Positions 1 through 8,553 of a stretch of 64,000 nucleotides of DNA are shown piece after piece. The notes below the pieces were generated by a model. The model ran no database searches. It worked only from the letters and a program-made list of their open reading frames with translations, and was not told the origin of the DNA. The stretch is from contig NZ_WBXN01000004.1 in the NCBI RefSeq assembly GCF_008973465.1, positions 3,760,501-3,824,500 of the forward strand, in the 5' to 3' direction. The DNA comes from Streptomyces sp. SS1-1. GTDB lineage: Bacteria; Actinomycetota; Actinomycetes; Streptomycetales; Streptomycetaceae. Numbering within the stretch: position 1 is the stretch's first letter; each line of letters begins with the position of its first letter. The position numbers were made by a program, and so were the translations under genes.

Positions 1-551
1 CCGGCGACCTCCAGCACGTCGTACCCCTTCCTGAGCCGGGCCAGCTCGTCGGCGCCGAGCACGGGCACCTCGGTGTGCTCGACCGGGATGTGCCGGGCGA
101 CGGTCACGTGGTCGTCCAGCAGCCGCTCCTTGACCTGCGCGGTGATCGGCGCGAGGTCGACGGTGACGGGGCCCGCGCGGCCGTCGCGCAGGGCGTCCAG
201 GACGGCGTCGTGGACCGCGCGGTTGCCGGCGTCCCAGGCGGTGCGGAACGTCGCGGTGCGGGTGAAGGAGTCGGCCGCGTCCCGGACGAAGGGGCGGACC
301 GTGCCGGGCGCGGGAGCCGCGGGCGCCCCGGCCAGCCGCCGGTCGACCTCGCGCATGATCCCGGTGCCCAGGGCGTCGGCGGCAGCCCGCCGTACGGCCG
401 GGTCGGAGGAGAGCGGCGCCATGGCCGTGACGTAGCGGCCGGTGTCGGCGAGCCCGTACGCGGCCCAGGCCGCCGACGCGCCGAAGGGCAGGAGGAGGCA
501 CGACAGCGCGATCAGCGCCGCCGACAGACCGTCACGCAATCGGGTGGACAC
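1..551 (-). CDS. Membrane-anchored protein of unknown function (3' end outside window)
   Basis: This gene runs off the left edge; about 183 codons are visible. I chose the GTG at 549-551 because the reading frame there begins VSTRLRDGLSA and goes straight into a hydrophobic segment at about residues 9-30 (LIALSCLLLPFGASAAW), which looks like a signal anchor. The rest is a soluble, probably extracytoplasmic region with high G/C at third codon positions, which supports it being coding. It contains no catalytic motif that I recognise. No convincing ribosome binding site is seen before the GTG, so a start a few codons away is possible. Confidence 0.72.
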   Translation of the reverse strand, partial: MSTRLRDGLSAALIALSCLLLPFGASAAWAAYGLADTGRYVTAMAPLSSDPAVRRAAADALGTGIMREVDRRLAGAPAAPAPGTVRPFVRDAADSFTRTATFRTAWDAGNRAVHDAVLDALRDGRAGPVTVDLAPITAQVKERLLDDHVTVARHIPVEHTEVPVLGADELARLRKGYDVLEVA

Positions 552-662
552 CCCTCAAGCGAAGGACCGCGCGGCCCGGGGCGCCCGCCGGGTGCCTGCA
601 TCCGGGCGCACGGTTCCCTCTCCGGTGGAGGCTCCGGTGGAACGTTCACCCGAACGGGTGAC

Positions 663-1103
663 TCAGGTGCGCCGGCCCTCGGCGTCCTCGTGCGTGTAGT
701 AGCGGTAGAACAGCACGACGAAGCAGGCCGCGCCGAACACGACGCCCATCAGGGACGACCTGACCACGCTGTGGCCGGTCTGGGCGTACAGGAACCCGAG
801 CGCGCTGCCGGTGAAGGCGGCCCACAGGATCGCGTGCATCTCGCGCCGCATCTGGCCGGAGACGGCCCGGACGGCGACGAACAGCAGCATGAACACCGCC
901 GCGGAGACGAAGCCCAGGAGCAGGTTCCAGCCGGTGATCTCGCCGCCGGAGCGGCGGTCGGCCGCCACCCAGTAGCCGTAGATCAGACCGAGGACGACCG
1001 GGAGGGCCACGTGCGCGACTTGGTGCGCGCGCGGGCTGAGGATGTCGGTCGCCGGCCGCCGGTTCGCCGTGCGCCGCCGGGACGCGGGTGCCGCATGAGC
1101 CAT
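663..1103 (-). CDS. Small polytopic membrane protein, unknown function
   Basis: The protein has 146 residues with about four hydrophobic segments, near residues 31-48, 61-80, 91-108 and 119-134, and a basic N-terminus. It ends in a short charged tail containing THEDAEGR. The ATG at 1103 is chosen because GGAAGGAG lies about seven bases upstream; an in-frame start at 1145 would add 14 non-conserved-looking residues and lacks that site. It is divergent from the SpoIIE-type phosphatase gene, with about 107 bp between them. No domain is recognised with confidence. Confidence 0.8.
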   Translation of the reverse strand: MAHAAPASRRRTANRRPATDILSPRAHQVAHVALPVVLGLIYGYWVAADRRSGGEITGWNLLLGFVSAAVFMLLFVAVRAVSGQMRREMHAILWAAFTGSALGFLYAQTGHSVVRSSLMGVVFGAACFVVLFYRYYTHEDAEGRRT

Positions 1104-1210
1104 GAGAGCACTCCTTCCTCTCCGCCCCCGCCCTCCAGAGCACACCTGGGGCGGCGGCCTGGCAAGTCGGCGTCGGACGCCGGCTCGGTGTCGCCGGCCC
1201 GGGTACCCGG

Positions 1211-2440
1211 ATGCGGCCCACCGGACGCCGTGTTTCGCTGAGGCGCATGAGGGCCGTCAGCGACGGTGAGGTCAGCCCGCTGGGTGACATGCGCCGGGCG
1301 CGGCCGCTTCGTGTGCGGGGCAGGAGCGTGGCCTGGGTGCCGCCGCTGCTGCTGCTCGTCGGCATCGTGGTCGTGGACTTCTGGACCAGCCGTGACTTCC
1401 GCATCCTGTCCTGGATCGTGCTGGTGCCCGGCATCGCGGCCGCGATCTGCGGGGTGTGGGGGACGGCCGTGTTCGCCGTGCTCGCGCCGCTGACGTACAT
1501 CGCCGCCGACGCGCTGCTGCCGCACCAGTTCCAGGCCGGTCTGCCCGACCTGGTCCTCGCCGCCATGGGCGGTGTCCTCGCCGTGCTGGCCTGCGCGGTC
1601 CGGGTGCGCGGCGAGGAGCGGATGCTGCACATCGAGGACGTGGCGGCCACCATCCGGCGCACCGTGCTGCGCCCGCTGCCGCCCGGCTGGGGCGGTCTGG
1701 AGCACGCGGCCGTCTATCTCGCCTCCGACAGCGAGGCCCGGGTCGGCGGCGACTTCTACGACATCCAGACCGGGCCGTACGGCACGCGCGTCATCCTCGG
1801 CGACGTCCAGGGCAAGGGGCTCGGCGCGGTCGAGGTGGCCGCCGCGCTGCTCAGCACGTTCCGGGAGGCCGGCTACCACGAGCCGGACCTGCGGACGATC
1901 GCGGCGCGGCTGGAGGTGGGGCTCGAACGGCATGTGCGGATGCGGGCCGCGCTCGGCCGGGACGACGACGACCGGTTCGCGACGGTCGTCCTGGTCGGGT
2001 TCCCGGACCGGGAGCCGGAGACCGTCGAGGCCCTCGTGCTCGGGCATCACAGCCCGCTCGTCATCGGGCCCGACGGAGTCCGGGAGATGTGGTGCCGTGC
2101 CCACCTCCCGGTCGGGATGCGCGAGCTCGACCCGTCCGCCGGGCCGCCGCCGGTGCTGCGGGCGCCTCTGCGGTACGGCGAGACGCTGCTGATGACGACC
2201 GACGGGGTCACCGAGGCACGGGACGGCCGCGGTGTCTTCTTCCCGCTGGCCGGCACGGTCGCCGAAGCCGTCGCCGCCGATCCCGGTCTGGCGCAGCCGG
2301 GCCGGCTGGTCGACTTCGTCCGGGAGAGCACGCTGCGGCACAGCGGCGGGCATCTGAGCGACGACACCACGGTGTTCGCGGTCCGGCGCATCCCTCCGGC
2401 GGGGAAGGAGCAACCGGAGGACGGACGCTCGCCCGGCTGA
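1211..2440 (+). CDS. Membrane-associated PP2C/SpoIIE-family serine phosphatase
   Basis: The N-terminal 115 residues hold two or three hydrophobic segments (about 41-58, 66-85 and 105-125). From about residue 150 a SpoIIE-type PP2C domain follows. Its metal-binding signatures are visible: GGDFYD, GDVQGKG, GHHSP, TTDGVTEARD and LSDDTTVFA. These enzymes dephosphorylate anti-anti-sigma factors or related partners, and this one should be tethered to the membrane with its catalytic domain in the cytoplasm. No kinase, STAS or sensor domain is fused. In-frame ATGs at 1247 and 1289 are alternative starts; GAGG precedes 1247, so the first 12 residues are uncertain. Confidence 0.9.
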   Translation: MRPTGRRVSLRRMRAVSDGEVSPLGDMRRARPLRVRGRSVAWVPPLLLLVGIVVVDFWTSRDFRILSWIVLVPGIAAAICGVWGTAVFAVLAPLTYIAADALLPHQFQAGLPDLVLAAMGGVLAVLACAVRVRGEERMLHIEDVAATIRRTVLRPLPPGWGGLEHAAVYLASDSEARVGGDFYDIQTGPYGTRVILGDVQGKGLGAVEVAAALLSTFREAGYHEPDLRTIAARLEVGLERHVRMRAALGRDDDDRFATVVLVGFPDREPETVEALVLGHHSPLVIGPDGVREMWCRAHLPVGMRELDPSAGPPPVLRAPLRYGETLLMTTDGVTEARDGRGVFFPLAGTVAEAVAADPGLAQPGRLVDFVRESTLRHSGGHLSDDTTVFAVRRIPPAGKEQPEDGRSPG

Positions 2441-2510
2441 GATCCCCTTCCCGCACACACAGCGGTTACGGTGCTGCCATACGTGATCGACGGGGGACGG
2501 GGAGGGACCG

Positions 2511-3575
2511 ATGCCCGGAACAGTGCTGCTGCTCGCCGCCGCTCCGGCCGGCCGGGGGCGTCTGGTGGACGCCGCCTCCGTGCTCCCGGTACTGGCCGCC
2601 GTGCCGCCGCCCGTGCTGGCCGGCACCGACACGGCGAACGTCGTGGAGCTCGCCGACCCGCTGGAACCGCAGGCCGTCCTGACCCGGCTGCGGGCCGCCG
2701 CCGTCTCCCCCGGCCCGCTCACCGTGTTCGTCACCGGCCAGCTGCACCTGGACCGGCGCCAGCGGCTGCCGCATCTCGCGCTGGCCCGCTCGACGCCGGC
2801 CACGATCCGCTACACGGGCCTCCCCTGGCACTGGTTCCGGGACGAACTGCGCCTGCGGCCGCCGGGGTCCACGTCCCTCCTGCTCGATCTGCACGCCGAC
2901 GCCGAGACCTGGGAGTGGCTGCGCGCCCACCCCCTGGACTGCGGGCGCGGCACCACCGTCCTCGGCCGGATCGCGCCGCCGCCGGGCCGCCGCGCGCCGG
3001 CCGGCCCCGTCTACATGAAGGCGGTGGCCACGCTGCTGCGCAGCGGGCTCCGGCCGCCGCTGGACCGGCTCCACGAGCAGGCGCTGGCGCGGATCGCGCC
3101 GGACGCCGGGGTGGGCGTCGACCTGGTGCTGAGCGCGTACCCTCCCGCGCCGGGCGACCCGCACGCCGCGATCTCCGACGCCGCGCGGGCCGGGCGGCAC
3201 GCGGAGGCGGACGCGCTGGCCGCCGGGCACGAGCGGACGGCCGTGCACACCCACGGGCCCGCCTCCGAGCAGGCCCTGCACTGGATCGAGGTCCGCGCGG
3301 ACCTGGCGATGCTGGCGGGGGACCCGGTGCGCAGCTGCCGTACCTGGCTGACGGTCGCCTCGGCGCGGCTGACCGCCGGTCAGTCCCCGGACGCGCCCGC
3401 GGTGGAGTCGGCGGTCGACCACGCCCATCACCAGTGGCGCCGGATCGACGACCCGGCGCTCGCGCGGGAGCTCGGCCCGATCCTGGTGGAACTGCGCAGC
3501 CGGGTGCCGGGCCGCCGGCGGGGCGCCCTGGAACACGTGCACCGGCAGTTGCGGCAGCTCCAGGTCAGCGGGTGA
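2511..3575 (+). CDS. Conserved-looking hypothetical protein, helical C-terminal half
   Basis: The 354-residue protein starts at an ATG preceded by GGAGGGACCG. The first 150 residues alternate strands and helices and include FVTGQLHLDRRQ and SLLLDLHADAETW. The second half is helix-rich with alanines and looks like TPR-type helical repeats (for example EADALAAGHERTAVHTHG). I do not recognise the family. It lies 70 bp after the SpoIIE-type phosphatase on the same strand and just before the small peptide gene on the other strand. It could be an effector or adaptor of either neighbour, but nothing in the sequence proves this. Confidence 0.8.
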   Translation: MPGTVLLLAAAPAGRGRLVDAASVLPVLAAVPPPVLAGTDTANVVELADPLEPQAVLTRLRAAAVSPGPLTVFVTGQLHLDRRQRLPHLALARSTPATIRYTGLPWHWFRDELRLRPPGSTSLLLDLHADAETWEWLRAHPLDCGRGTTVLGRIAPPPGRRAPAGPVYMKAVATLLRSGLRPPLDRLHEQALARIAPDAGVGVDLVLSAYPPAPGDPHAAISDAARAGRHAEADALAAGHERTAVHTHGPASEQALHWIEVRADLAMLAGDPVRSCRTWLTVASARLTAGQSPDAPAVESAVDHAHHQWRRIDDPALARELGPILVELRSRVPGRRRGALEHVHRQLRQLQVSG

Positions 3576-3610
3576 CGACCCGGCCCGGACGCGTGGTGAT
3601 TCCGTGAGAC

Positions 3611-3781
3611 CTACCGCGCGGGGGCCTGCGGAATGACATGCTGAAACCGCTGCTGTGCCGGTTTCGGCTCCATCGCTCTCGCCGGGCCCGCGTTGGCCGC
3701 CAGGATCAGGGTCGTCACGGCGACCACCGCGGCGGCGACGCCCCGGGTGTAGCGCTCGGTGGTGCTGGTGCGTTGCTGCAC
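3611..3781 (-). CDS. Small secreted-peptide precursor divergent from XRE-TPR regulator
   Basis: A 56-codon reading frame starts at GTG (3779-3781), with GAGG six bases upstream. It encodes a basic N-terminus (residues 1-13), a hydrophobic core (about 15-30, VAAAVVAVTTLILAAN) and a signal-peptidase-like site GPARA, followed by a 20-residue tail beginning MEPKPAQQ and ending QAPAR. Codon third positions are mostly G/C through the hydrophobic core, less so in the tail. It is transcribed away from the XRE-TPR regulator across a 98-bp gap holding palindromes. That pairing, a small exported peptide beside a TPR-type HTH regulator, is typical of peptide-sensing pairs in other Gram-positive bacteria. 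The signalling role is inference. Confidence 0.6.
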   Translation of the reverse strand: MQQRTSTTERYTRGVAAAVVAVTTLILAANAGPARAMEPKPAQQRFQHVIPQAPAR

Positions 3782-3802
3782 GGCGACCTCGCAACAGCCA
3801 AG

Positions 3803-3832
3803 GGTTAACCACGTTTAATACGCGGTTTAACC
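3803..3832. promoter_or_regulatory. Paired palindromes between divergent peptide and XRE-TPR genes
   Basis: GGTTAACC (3803-3810) is a perfect palindrome and GGTTTAACC (3824-3832) repeats it with one extra central base; CGTTTAA lies between them. This is the only A/T-rich stretch in the neighbourhood. It sits between two divergent genes, one of which encodes an HTH protein. It is the obvious candidate operator for that regulator. Confidence 0.5.
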
Positions 3833-3879
3833 TAGGGGCTGTCGCAGTGGAACGGCAAGGGCGCCAGGGGGAGTTGAGC

Positions 3880-5229
3880 GTGTCGGACCGTGATGATCCG
3901 GGGACCATCGGACGGCGGGTGCAGCAGTTGCGCGCCGACCGGGGCCTGACCCAGCGGCAGCTGGCCGAACCGGCGTACACCCCCGCCTACATCTCCACCC
4001 TGGAGGCGGGCCGGGTGCGCGCCTCCGACGAGGCGCTGCGGCACATCGCCGACCGGCTCGGGGTCGCCTTCGAGGAGCTGGCCACCGGCCGCCCCGCCCA
4101 TCTCGTCACCGATCTGCGGCTGCGGCTCACCGAGGCCCAGCGCGTCCTCGCCGCCGGGGACACCGACGCGGCGGCCGTCCAGTTCACCGCCCTGCTCGCC
4201 GAGGCGACGGCCCACGACCTCCCCGAGGAGCGGGCCGCCGCGCTGATCGGGCTCGGCGACTGCGGTCTCGACGCCGGTGAACTGGACGCCGCGCGCGGTC
4301 ACTTCGAGCAGGCCGAGCAGGTGCTCACGGCGGCCGGGGCACCGCTGCCCGCCCGGGCACCGGCCGTGCGCGGGCGGGCCGTCTCCCACTACCTCACCGG
4401 GGAACTCCGGTACGCCGTCTACCTCCTGGAGTCCGCCCTCGACGAGCTGAACCGCGGCGGACTGCACGACCCGGACGCCCTTCTCCTGCTGTACGCCAGC
4501 GTCATCGGGCCCTACATGGACATGGGCGCCCACGCGCGCGCCGCCCAGGCCGCCGAGTACGCCCTGGCCCTCGCCCCGCAGGCCGGCGACCCGGCGCTGG
4601 TGGCCCGGATGCACCGGTCCGTGGCCCGCACCCTGCTCGCCGAGGGCCGGATCGCCGAGGCCGACGCGTCGCTCGCGAAGGCCGCCGAGCTGTACCGGCA
4701 GCTCCACATCCGCACCGAGCTCGCCAACTGCCACTGGATGCGCGGCTACGTCTACGCCCAGAACGGCGACCTCGAGCGCGCCGAGGCGGAGATGCGCGAG
4801 GCGCAGACCATGCTGACGGCCCAGCGCGCCGCGCTCTACACCAGCCAGGTCGCCGTCGAACTCGCCGACGTGCTGCACCGGCGCGGCAAGTCCGCCGAGG
4901 CCGCCGCGCTGCTCCACGAGGTCCTCAGCGACCTCAGCTCCGAGCGCGGCGCGCTGCACTCCGCCGCCGCCCACCGGCTGCTCGGCATCATCGCCGAGGA
5001 CTCCCGGGACACCGAGGCCGCCGAGGAGCACTACGTCCGCGCCCTGAGCCTGCTGGAACGCGCGGGCGCGGCCGGCGACCTGGCCGACCTGTGCCGCCTC
5101 CTGGGCGACCTGTTGCGCCGCACCGGCCGCGTCGAAGCGGCCCTGGACGCCTACCGCACGGGCCTCGGCCACCGCACGGCCCCCGGCACGACGACCCTGG
5201 GCCCGGCCCCGGCACAGCCGCCGTTGTGA
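3880..5229 (+). CDS. XRE-family regulator with C-terminal TPR domain
   Basis: The 449-residue protein has an XRE helix-turn-helix at about residues 8-65 (QLRADRGLTQRQLAEPAYTP, then YISTLEAGRVRASDEAL). From about 85 to 435 there are repeated helical hairpins typical of TPRs, for example AAALIGLGDCGLDAGELDAA and ELADVLHRRGKSAEAAALL. I chose the GTG at 3880 because GGGGGAG is six bases upstream; an in-frame GTG at 3847 is possible. TPR-type XRE regulators often bind a short peptide. The divergent exported-peptide gene and the shared palindromic region support such a role here, but the ligand is not shown by the sequence. Confidence 0.85.
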   Translation: MSDRDDPGTIGRRVQQLRADRGLTQRQLAEPAYTPAYISTLEAGRVRASDEALRHIADRLGVAFEELATGRPAHLVTDLRLRLTEAQRVLAAGDTDAAAVQFTALLAEATAHDLPEERAAALIGLGDCGLDAGELDAARGHFEQAEQVLTAAGAPLPARAPAVRGRAVSHYLTGELRYAVYLLESALDELNRGGLHDPDALLLLYASVIGPYMDMGAHARAAQAAEYALALAPQAGDPALVARMHRSVARTLLAEGRIAEADASLAKAAELYRQLHIRTELANCHWMRGYVYAQNGDLERAEAEMREAQTMLTAQRAALYTSQVAVELADVLHRRGKSAEAAALLHEVLSDLSSERGALHSAAAHRLLGIIAEDSRDTEAAEEHYVRALSLLERAGAAGDLADLCRLLGDLLRRTGRVEAALDAYRTGLGHRTAPGTTTLGPAPAQPPL

Positions 5230-5388
5230 GGGGGCGGGGCGCGCTTCCCCGCGCCTTCGCACCGGGCGTGCTCCCGGTCCCGCCGCACGAGGGCCCGGCA
5301 CCGGGTTTCGGGGGGTGGGGGCCGGGTAGTCGGGGCTGGTGGTCGGGAGCCGTCGGATCTCTGCCCGTTGCCACACCGGGAGGCATCC

Positions 5389-6126
5389 GTGCGGCGCAGA
5401 GACGATCACCGTGATCCGGGGCCGGAGCGGCGTGCCGAGCACGTGATCGCCGACCGGCTGCGCGGTGCCGGTCCCGGCGAGGCGCCGGTGCGGCTGTGCC
5501 GGGCCGCCGTCGACCTGCTGCCCGTGACGGGCGCCAGCGTGTCGCTGCACCACGACGGGATGCCCCTCCAGCTCGGCGCGACCGGCCCCCGGGCCGCGTA
5601 CGTGACGGAGATCCAGGCCACCCTGGGCGACGGCCCCTGCCAGTCGGCCGCCCTCAGCCGCGCCCCCGTGCTCGCCGGCGATCTGACGGCCGGCCGGGAC
5701 GTGGCACGCTGGCCCGTCTTCGCCGAGCAGGCCACGGCGGCCGGAGTGCGGGCGGTGTACTCGCTGCCCCTCGGCGACGCCCACGTCTGCGTCGGCACCC
5801 TCGACCTCTACGGCGACACCCCCGGCGAGCTGTCCGGCCCGGAGCTGCGCACGGCCCGGCTGGTCGCCGGGATGCTGACGCTGGCCCTGATGGACCTCCC
5901 GCACGCCGACATCACGGGCGAGCAGGGCGAGGAGGTGTGGCTGGGCGGCCTCGCCGCCGACCACGACCCGCTCTACCAGGCCACCGGCATGATCATGGCC
6001 CAGCTCGCCGTCGGCACGGACGAGGCGCTGGCCCGGCTGCGGGCGCACGCGTTCGCCGAGGGCCGTACCGCCCTCGACGTCTCCCAGGACGTGGTGGCCC
6101 ACCGGCTGCGCTTCGACACCGAATGA
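5389..6126 (+). CDS. GAF-ANTAR protein, predicted RNA-binding antiterminator
   Basis: The start is the GTG at 5389, preceded by GGGAGG. Residues about 20-165 form a GAF-like sensor domain (SVSLHHDGMPLQLG, then TLGDGPCQSA, then SLPLGDAHVCVGTLDLY). About 180-240 form an ANTAR domain, with ATGMIMAQLAVGTDEALARL and a terminal helix ending in VAHRLRF. ANTAR proteins bind paired hairpins in nascent RNA and prevent termination; the GAF domain should sense a small molecule or redox state. The gene overlaps the next one by an ATGA junction, so the two are likely co-translated. Confidence 0.88.
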   Translation: MRRRDDHRDPGPERRAEHVIADRLRGAGPGEAPVRLCRAAVDLLPVTGASVSLHHDGMPLQLGATGPRAAYVTEIQATLGDGPCQSAALSRAPVLAGDLTAGRDVARWPVFAEQATAAGVRAVYSLPLGDAHVCVGTLDLYGDTPGELSGPELRTARLVAGMLTLALMDLPHADITGEQGEEVWLGGLAADHDPLYQATGMIMAQLAVGTDEALARLRAHAFAEGRTALDVSQDVVAHRLRFDTE

Positions 6127-6437
6127 ACCCCGGCGGCCCGGACGGCGTCCTCCACGGCATGGAGACGATGGCAGTGATCTTCGCGGTGGCCGCCGGCGTC
6201 CTGCTCCTGCTGAGCATGCAGAGCCGGATGTCCCAGGCGGAGCGGCGCGCGGCACGGATCGAGCACAAGCTGGACCTGATCCTCGGGCACCTGGGGCTGG
6301 CGGAGGAGGACCCGCGCCTGGCCGAGGTGGCGGCGCTGCTGCGGGACGACAAGAAGATCCAGGCGATCAAGGTCTACCGGGAGATCACCGGCGCGGGTCT
6401 CGCGGAGGCCAAGGACGCCGTGGAGCGCATGGCCTGA
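6123..6437 (+). CDS. Small membrane-anchored protein with ribosomal L7/L12 C-terminal-like domain
   Basis: The ATG at 6123 overlaps the GAF-ANTAR stop as ATGA. An in-frame ATG at 6159 is an alternative. A single hydrophobic segment (about residues 17-30, AVIFAVAAGVLLLL) precedes a short linker. The C-terminus has the fold signature of the L7/L12 C-terminal domain: DDKKIQAIKVYREITGAGLAEAKDAVERM, here read in two parts at about residues 76-104. Such proteins are common in Streptomyces and are not ribosomal. The role is unknown. Confidence 0.82.
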   Translation: MNPGGPDGVLHGMETMAVIFAVAAGVLLLLSMQSRMSQAERRAARIEHKLDLILGHLGLAEEDPRLAEVAALLRDDKKIQAIKVYREITGAGLAEAKDAVERMA

Positions 6438-6453
6438 CGAGGCGCTCCCGGAG

Positions 6454-7212
6454 TCAGACCTCGGCCCGGCCCCGCTTCCTGACCTCCTCCAGCCGGCTCG
6501 TGCCCAGCTCGACGGCGGTCAGCGTGGCGTCGGACGGCACCTCGCCGAGGCTGCCGTTGGTGACGGCGATCGCGTCGTCGCCCACCCGGACGGCGGCCAC
6601 GTCCAGGGTGAGCCGCGGCGCGTCCTCGTACTCCGAGACGGCGCCGACGACGATCCGCAGGGCCTGCCGGGCGTCCCCGATCTCCGGCAGGTCGACCGCC
6701 CCGACCTCCACGGACAGCGGCCCGCCCGCCGCGGCTGCGGTGAACGACCCGCACCGCTCCGGCAGTTCCGCGAGCCGCCGCAGCGCCTGGTCCAGGGCGT
6801 CCGGGCGGTGGGCGACGACCTGGTAGCGCAGCTGGGCGCCGCCCCACTCGTCGTCCAGCCCGACGGCCGCCCGTGCGGTGGCGTCGGGGCCGAAGATCTC
6901 GTCCGCGTACAGCGCGTCGAGCAGGGCCCCGCACTCCGCGGGCTCGGCGGTCGCCTTCAGCATGGCCTCCCGCCAGGTCGCGAAGCCCCGCGTGGGCACC
7001 CACGACTCCCCGAGGTCGGTCTCGGTGACGAGCGCGTCCCTGGCCTGCGCCTCGGTGAGCGTCGGCGCGGCGGCCGGGGACTGCGAGGCGGGGACGCTCA
7101 CGGGCGGCGGCGCGGCCTGTTCCTGACCGGCGAGCGCGCACGAGGAGACGGACAGCAGGGCGGCGGCCGAGAGCGCCGGGGCGACGAGTGCACGGGCCGG
7201 ATTACGGGGCAT
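6454..7212 (-). CDS. Secreted lipoprotein, unknown function
   Basis: The 252-residue protein begins MPRNPARALVAPALSAAALL and reaches a lipobox VSSC at about residues 21-25, so it should be processed by signal peptidase II and anchored outside the membrane. A proline-rich linker follows, then a globular domain with ARDALVTETDLGESWVPT near its start, a pattern seen in Streptomyces sensor-domain-like lipoproteins. The ATG is preceded by GGGAGG about eight bases away. It converges with the L7/L12-like gene, leaving 16 bp between stops. Confidence 0.85.
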   Translation of the reverse strand: MPRNPARALVAPALSAAALLSVSSCALAGQEQAAPPPVSVPASQSPAAAPTLTEAQARDALVTETDLGESWVPTRGFATWREAMLKATAEPAECGALLDALYADEIFGPDATARAAVGLDDEWGGAQLRYQVVAHRPDALDQALRRLAELPERCGSFTAAAAGGPLSVEVGAVDLPEIGDARQALRIVVGAVSEYEDAPRLTLDVAAVRVGDDAIAVTNGSLGEVPSDATLTAVELGTSRLEEVRKRGRAEV

Positions 7213-7497
7213 CGCAGGGCCTCCCTGGGCTGGCGTGAGGGACGCGCTCAAGATCGGCACGTGTTCCCACGGCACCACCGCGGGCCCCGCCCCACCAGCG
7301 CGCCGGGCCGTCCGGGTGACACCGGGGCCGTGCGGCCCGCCGCGTACGCCACCCGCCCCGAACAGCGGAGACGCCGCATGACGCCGCACACGCGCATCCG
7401 CGTGGCGACGCCATACGGCGACGCACTCCACCTGTACGACACCGTAAGGTCGGTTCGTAGGGCCCGCCACCGCACTGCTCCAGACAGGAGAACCGCC

Positions 7498-8469
7498 GTG
7501 ACGAACGACGGCCGGCCGATCCCGGTGATCATCGACTGTGACACGGGCGTGGACGACGCCCTCGCGCTGCTGTTCGCGGTACGCCATCCGGGGCTGGACC
7601 TGCGCGCGGTGACCTGCGTGGCCGGCAACACGGACGTGGACGGCGTCGTGCGCAACACCCTGACCGTGCTGGAGGTGGCCGGCGCCCCCGACATCCCGGT
7701 CGCCCGCGGGGCCGCCCGCCCGCTGATCGAGCCGTCCCGCTCCGCCCGGCACGTGCACGGCGACGACGGCATGGGCGACATGAACCTGCCCGCCCCGACC
7801 CGCGCCCCGTCCGCCCTCGGCGCGGTGGACCTGCTGCGCCGGGAGATCCTGGCGTCCCCGCGCCCGGTGACCCTGATCCCGACGGCGCCCCTCACCAACA
7901 TCGCCCTGCTGCTGCGCACCCACCCCGAGGTCACCGACAGCATCGAGCGGATCGTCTTCATGGGCGGCGCGGTGGCCTGCGGAAACGCCACACCGGTCGC
8001 GGAGTTCAACGTGTGGCACGACCCGGAGGCCGCGGCGATCCTGCTCACCGCCGGGGTGCCGATCACCATGTACGGCCTGGACGTCTTCCAGCGGGTCGTG
8101 GTGCCGGGCGCGGACGTCCGCGCGCTGCGGGACAGCGCGGAACCGGGCGCCCGGCTCGCCGGGAACCTGCTCGCGCACCGGCCCGCCGCACCGGACGTCG
8201 ACGGCGACCCGGAGGCCGGCGGCATCGGGGACGCGGGCGCGGTGTGCGCGGTCGTGGACCCGGCGGGTCTCACGACCCGGCTGCTCCCGGTGGAGGTCGC
8301 CCTGGCGCCGGGGCCCACCCGCGGCCAGACCCTCGTGGACCGGCGCGTCCGCCCCGGCGAGTCCGAGATCCACGCCGGGCTGCGCGAGCAGTCCCTGGTG
8401 GACGTGGCCCTCGACGTGGACGTGGACCGGTTCGTGAAGCTCTATCTGGAGACGGTCGCGGGCGTCTGA
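7498..8469 (+). CDS. Inosine-uridine preferring nucleoside hydrolase
   Basis: The 323-residue protein has the diagnostic N-terminal calcium and ribose-binding cluster IDCDTGVDDALAL (about residues 12-24). It also has FMGGAV and FNVWHDPEAA further on, as in the family that hydrolyses the N-glycosidic bond of ribonucleosides. The length is normal for the family and no signal peptide is present, so it should act in the cytoplasm in nucleoside salvage. The GTG at 7498 follows AGGAG. It is alone on its strand, with 285 bp upstream holding no other gene I can support. Confidence 0.9.
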   Translation: MTNDGRPIPVIIDCDTGVDDALALLFAVRHPGLDLRAVTCVAGNTDVDGVVRNTLTVLEVAGAPDIPVARGAARPLIEPSRSARHVHGDDGMGDMNLPAPTRAPSALGAVDLLRREILASPRPVTLIPTAPLTNIALLLRTHPEVTDSIERIVFMGGAVACGNATPVAEFNVWHDPEAAAILLTAGVPITMYGLDVFQRVVVPGADVRALRDSAEPGARLAGNLLAHRPAAPDVDGDPEAGGIGDAGAVCAVVDPAGLTTRLLPVEVALAPGPTRGQTLVDRRVRPGESEIHAGLREQSLVDVALDVDVDRFVKLYLETVAGV

Positions 8470-8508
8470 CGGACCGTCCGCCACCACCCCGCACGCACGC
8501 ACACGCAC

Positions 8509-8539
8509 GGGGGCCCGGGGCGGTGAACCCCGGGCCCCC
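8509..8539. terminator. Bidirectional hairpin between convergent genes
   Basis: GGGGGCCCGGGG at 8509-8520 pairs perfectly with CCCCGGGCCCCC at 8528-8539 around a seven-base loop. It lies between the convergent nucleoside hydrolase and LAETG-protein genes. There is no U-tract, as is usual in Streptomyces. Confidence 0.8.
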
Positions 8540-8553
8540 GTCGGCGTCCTCGC

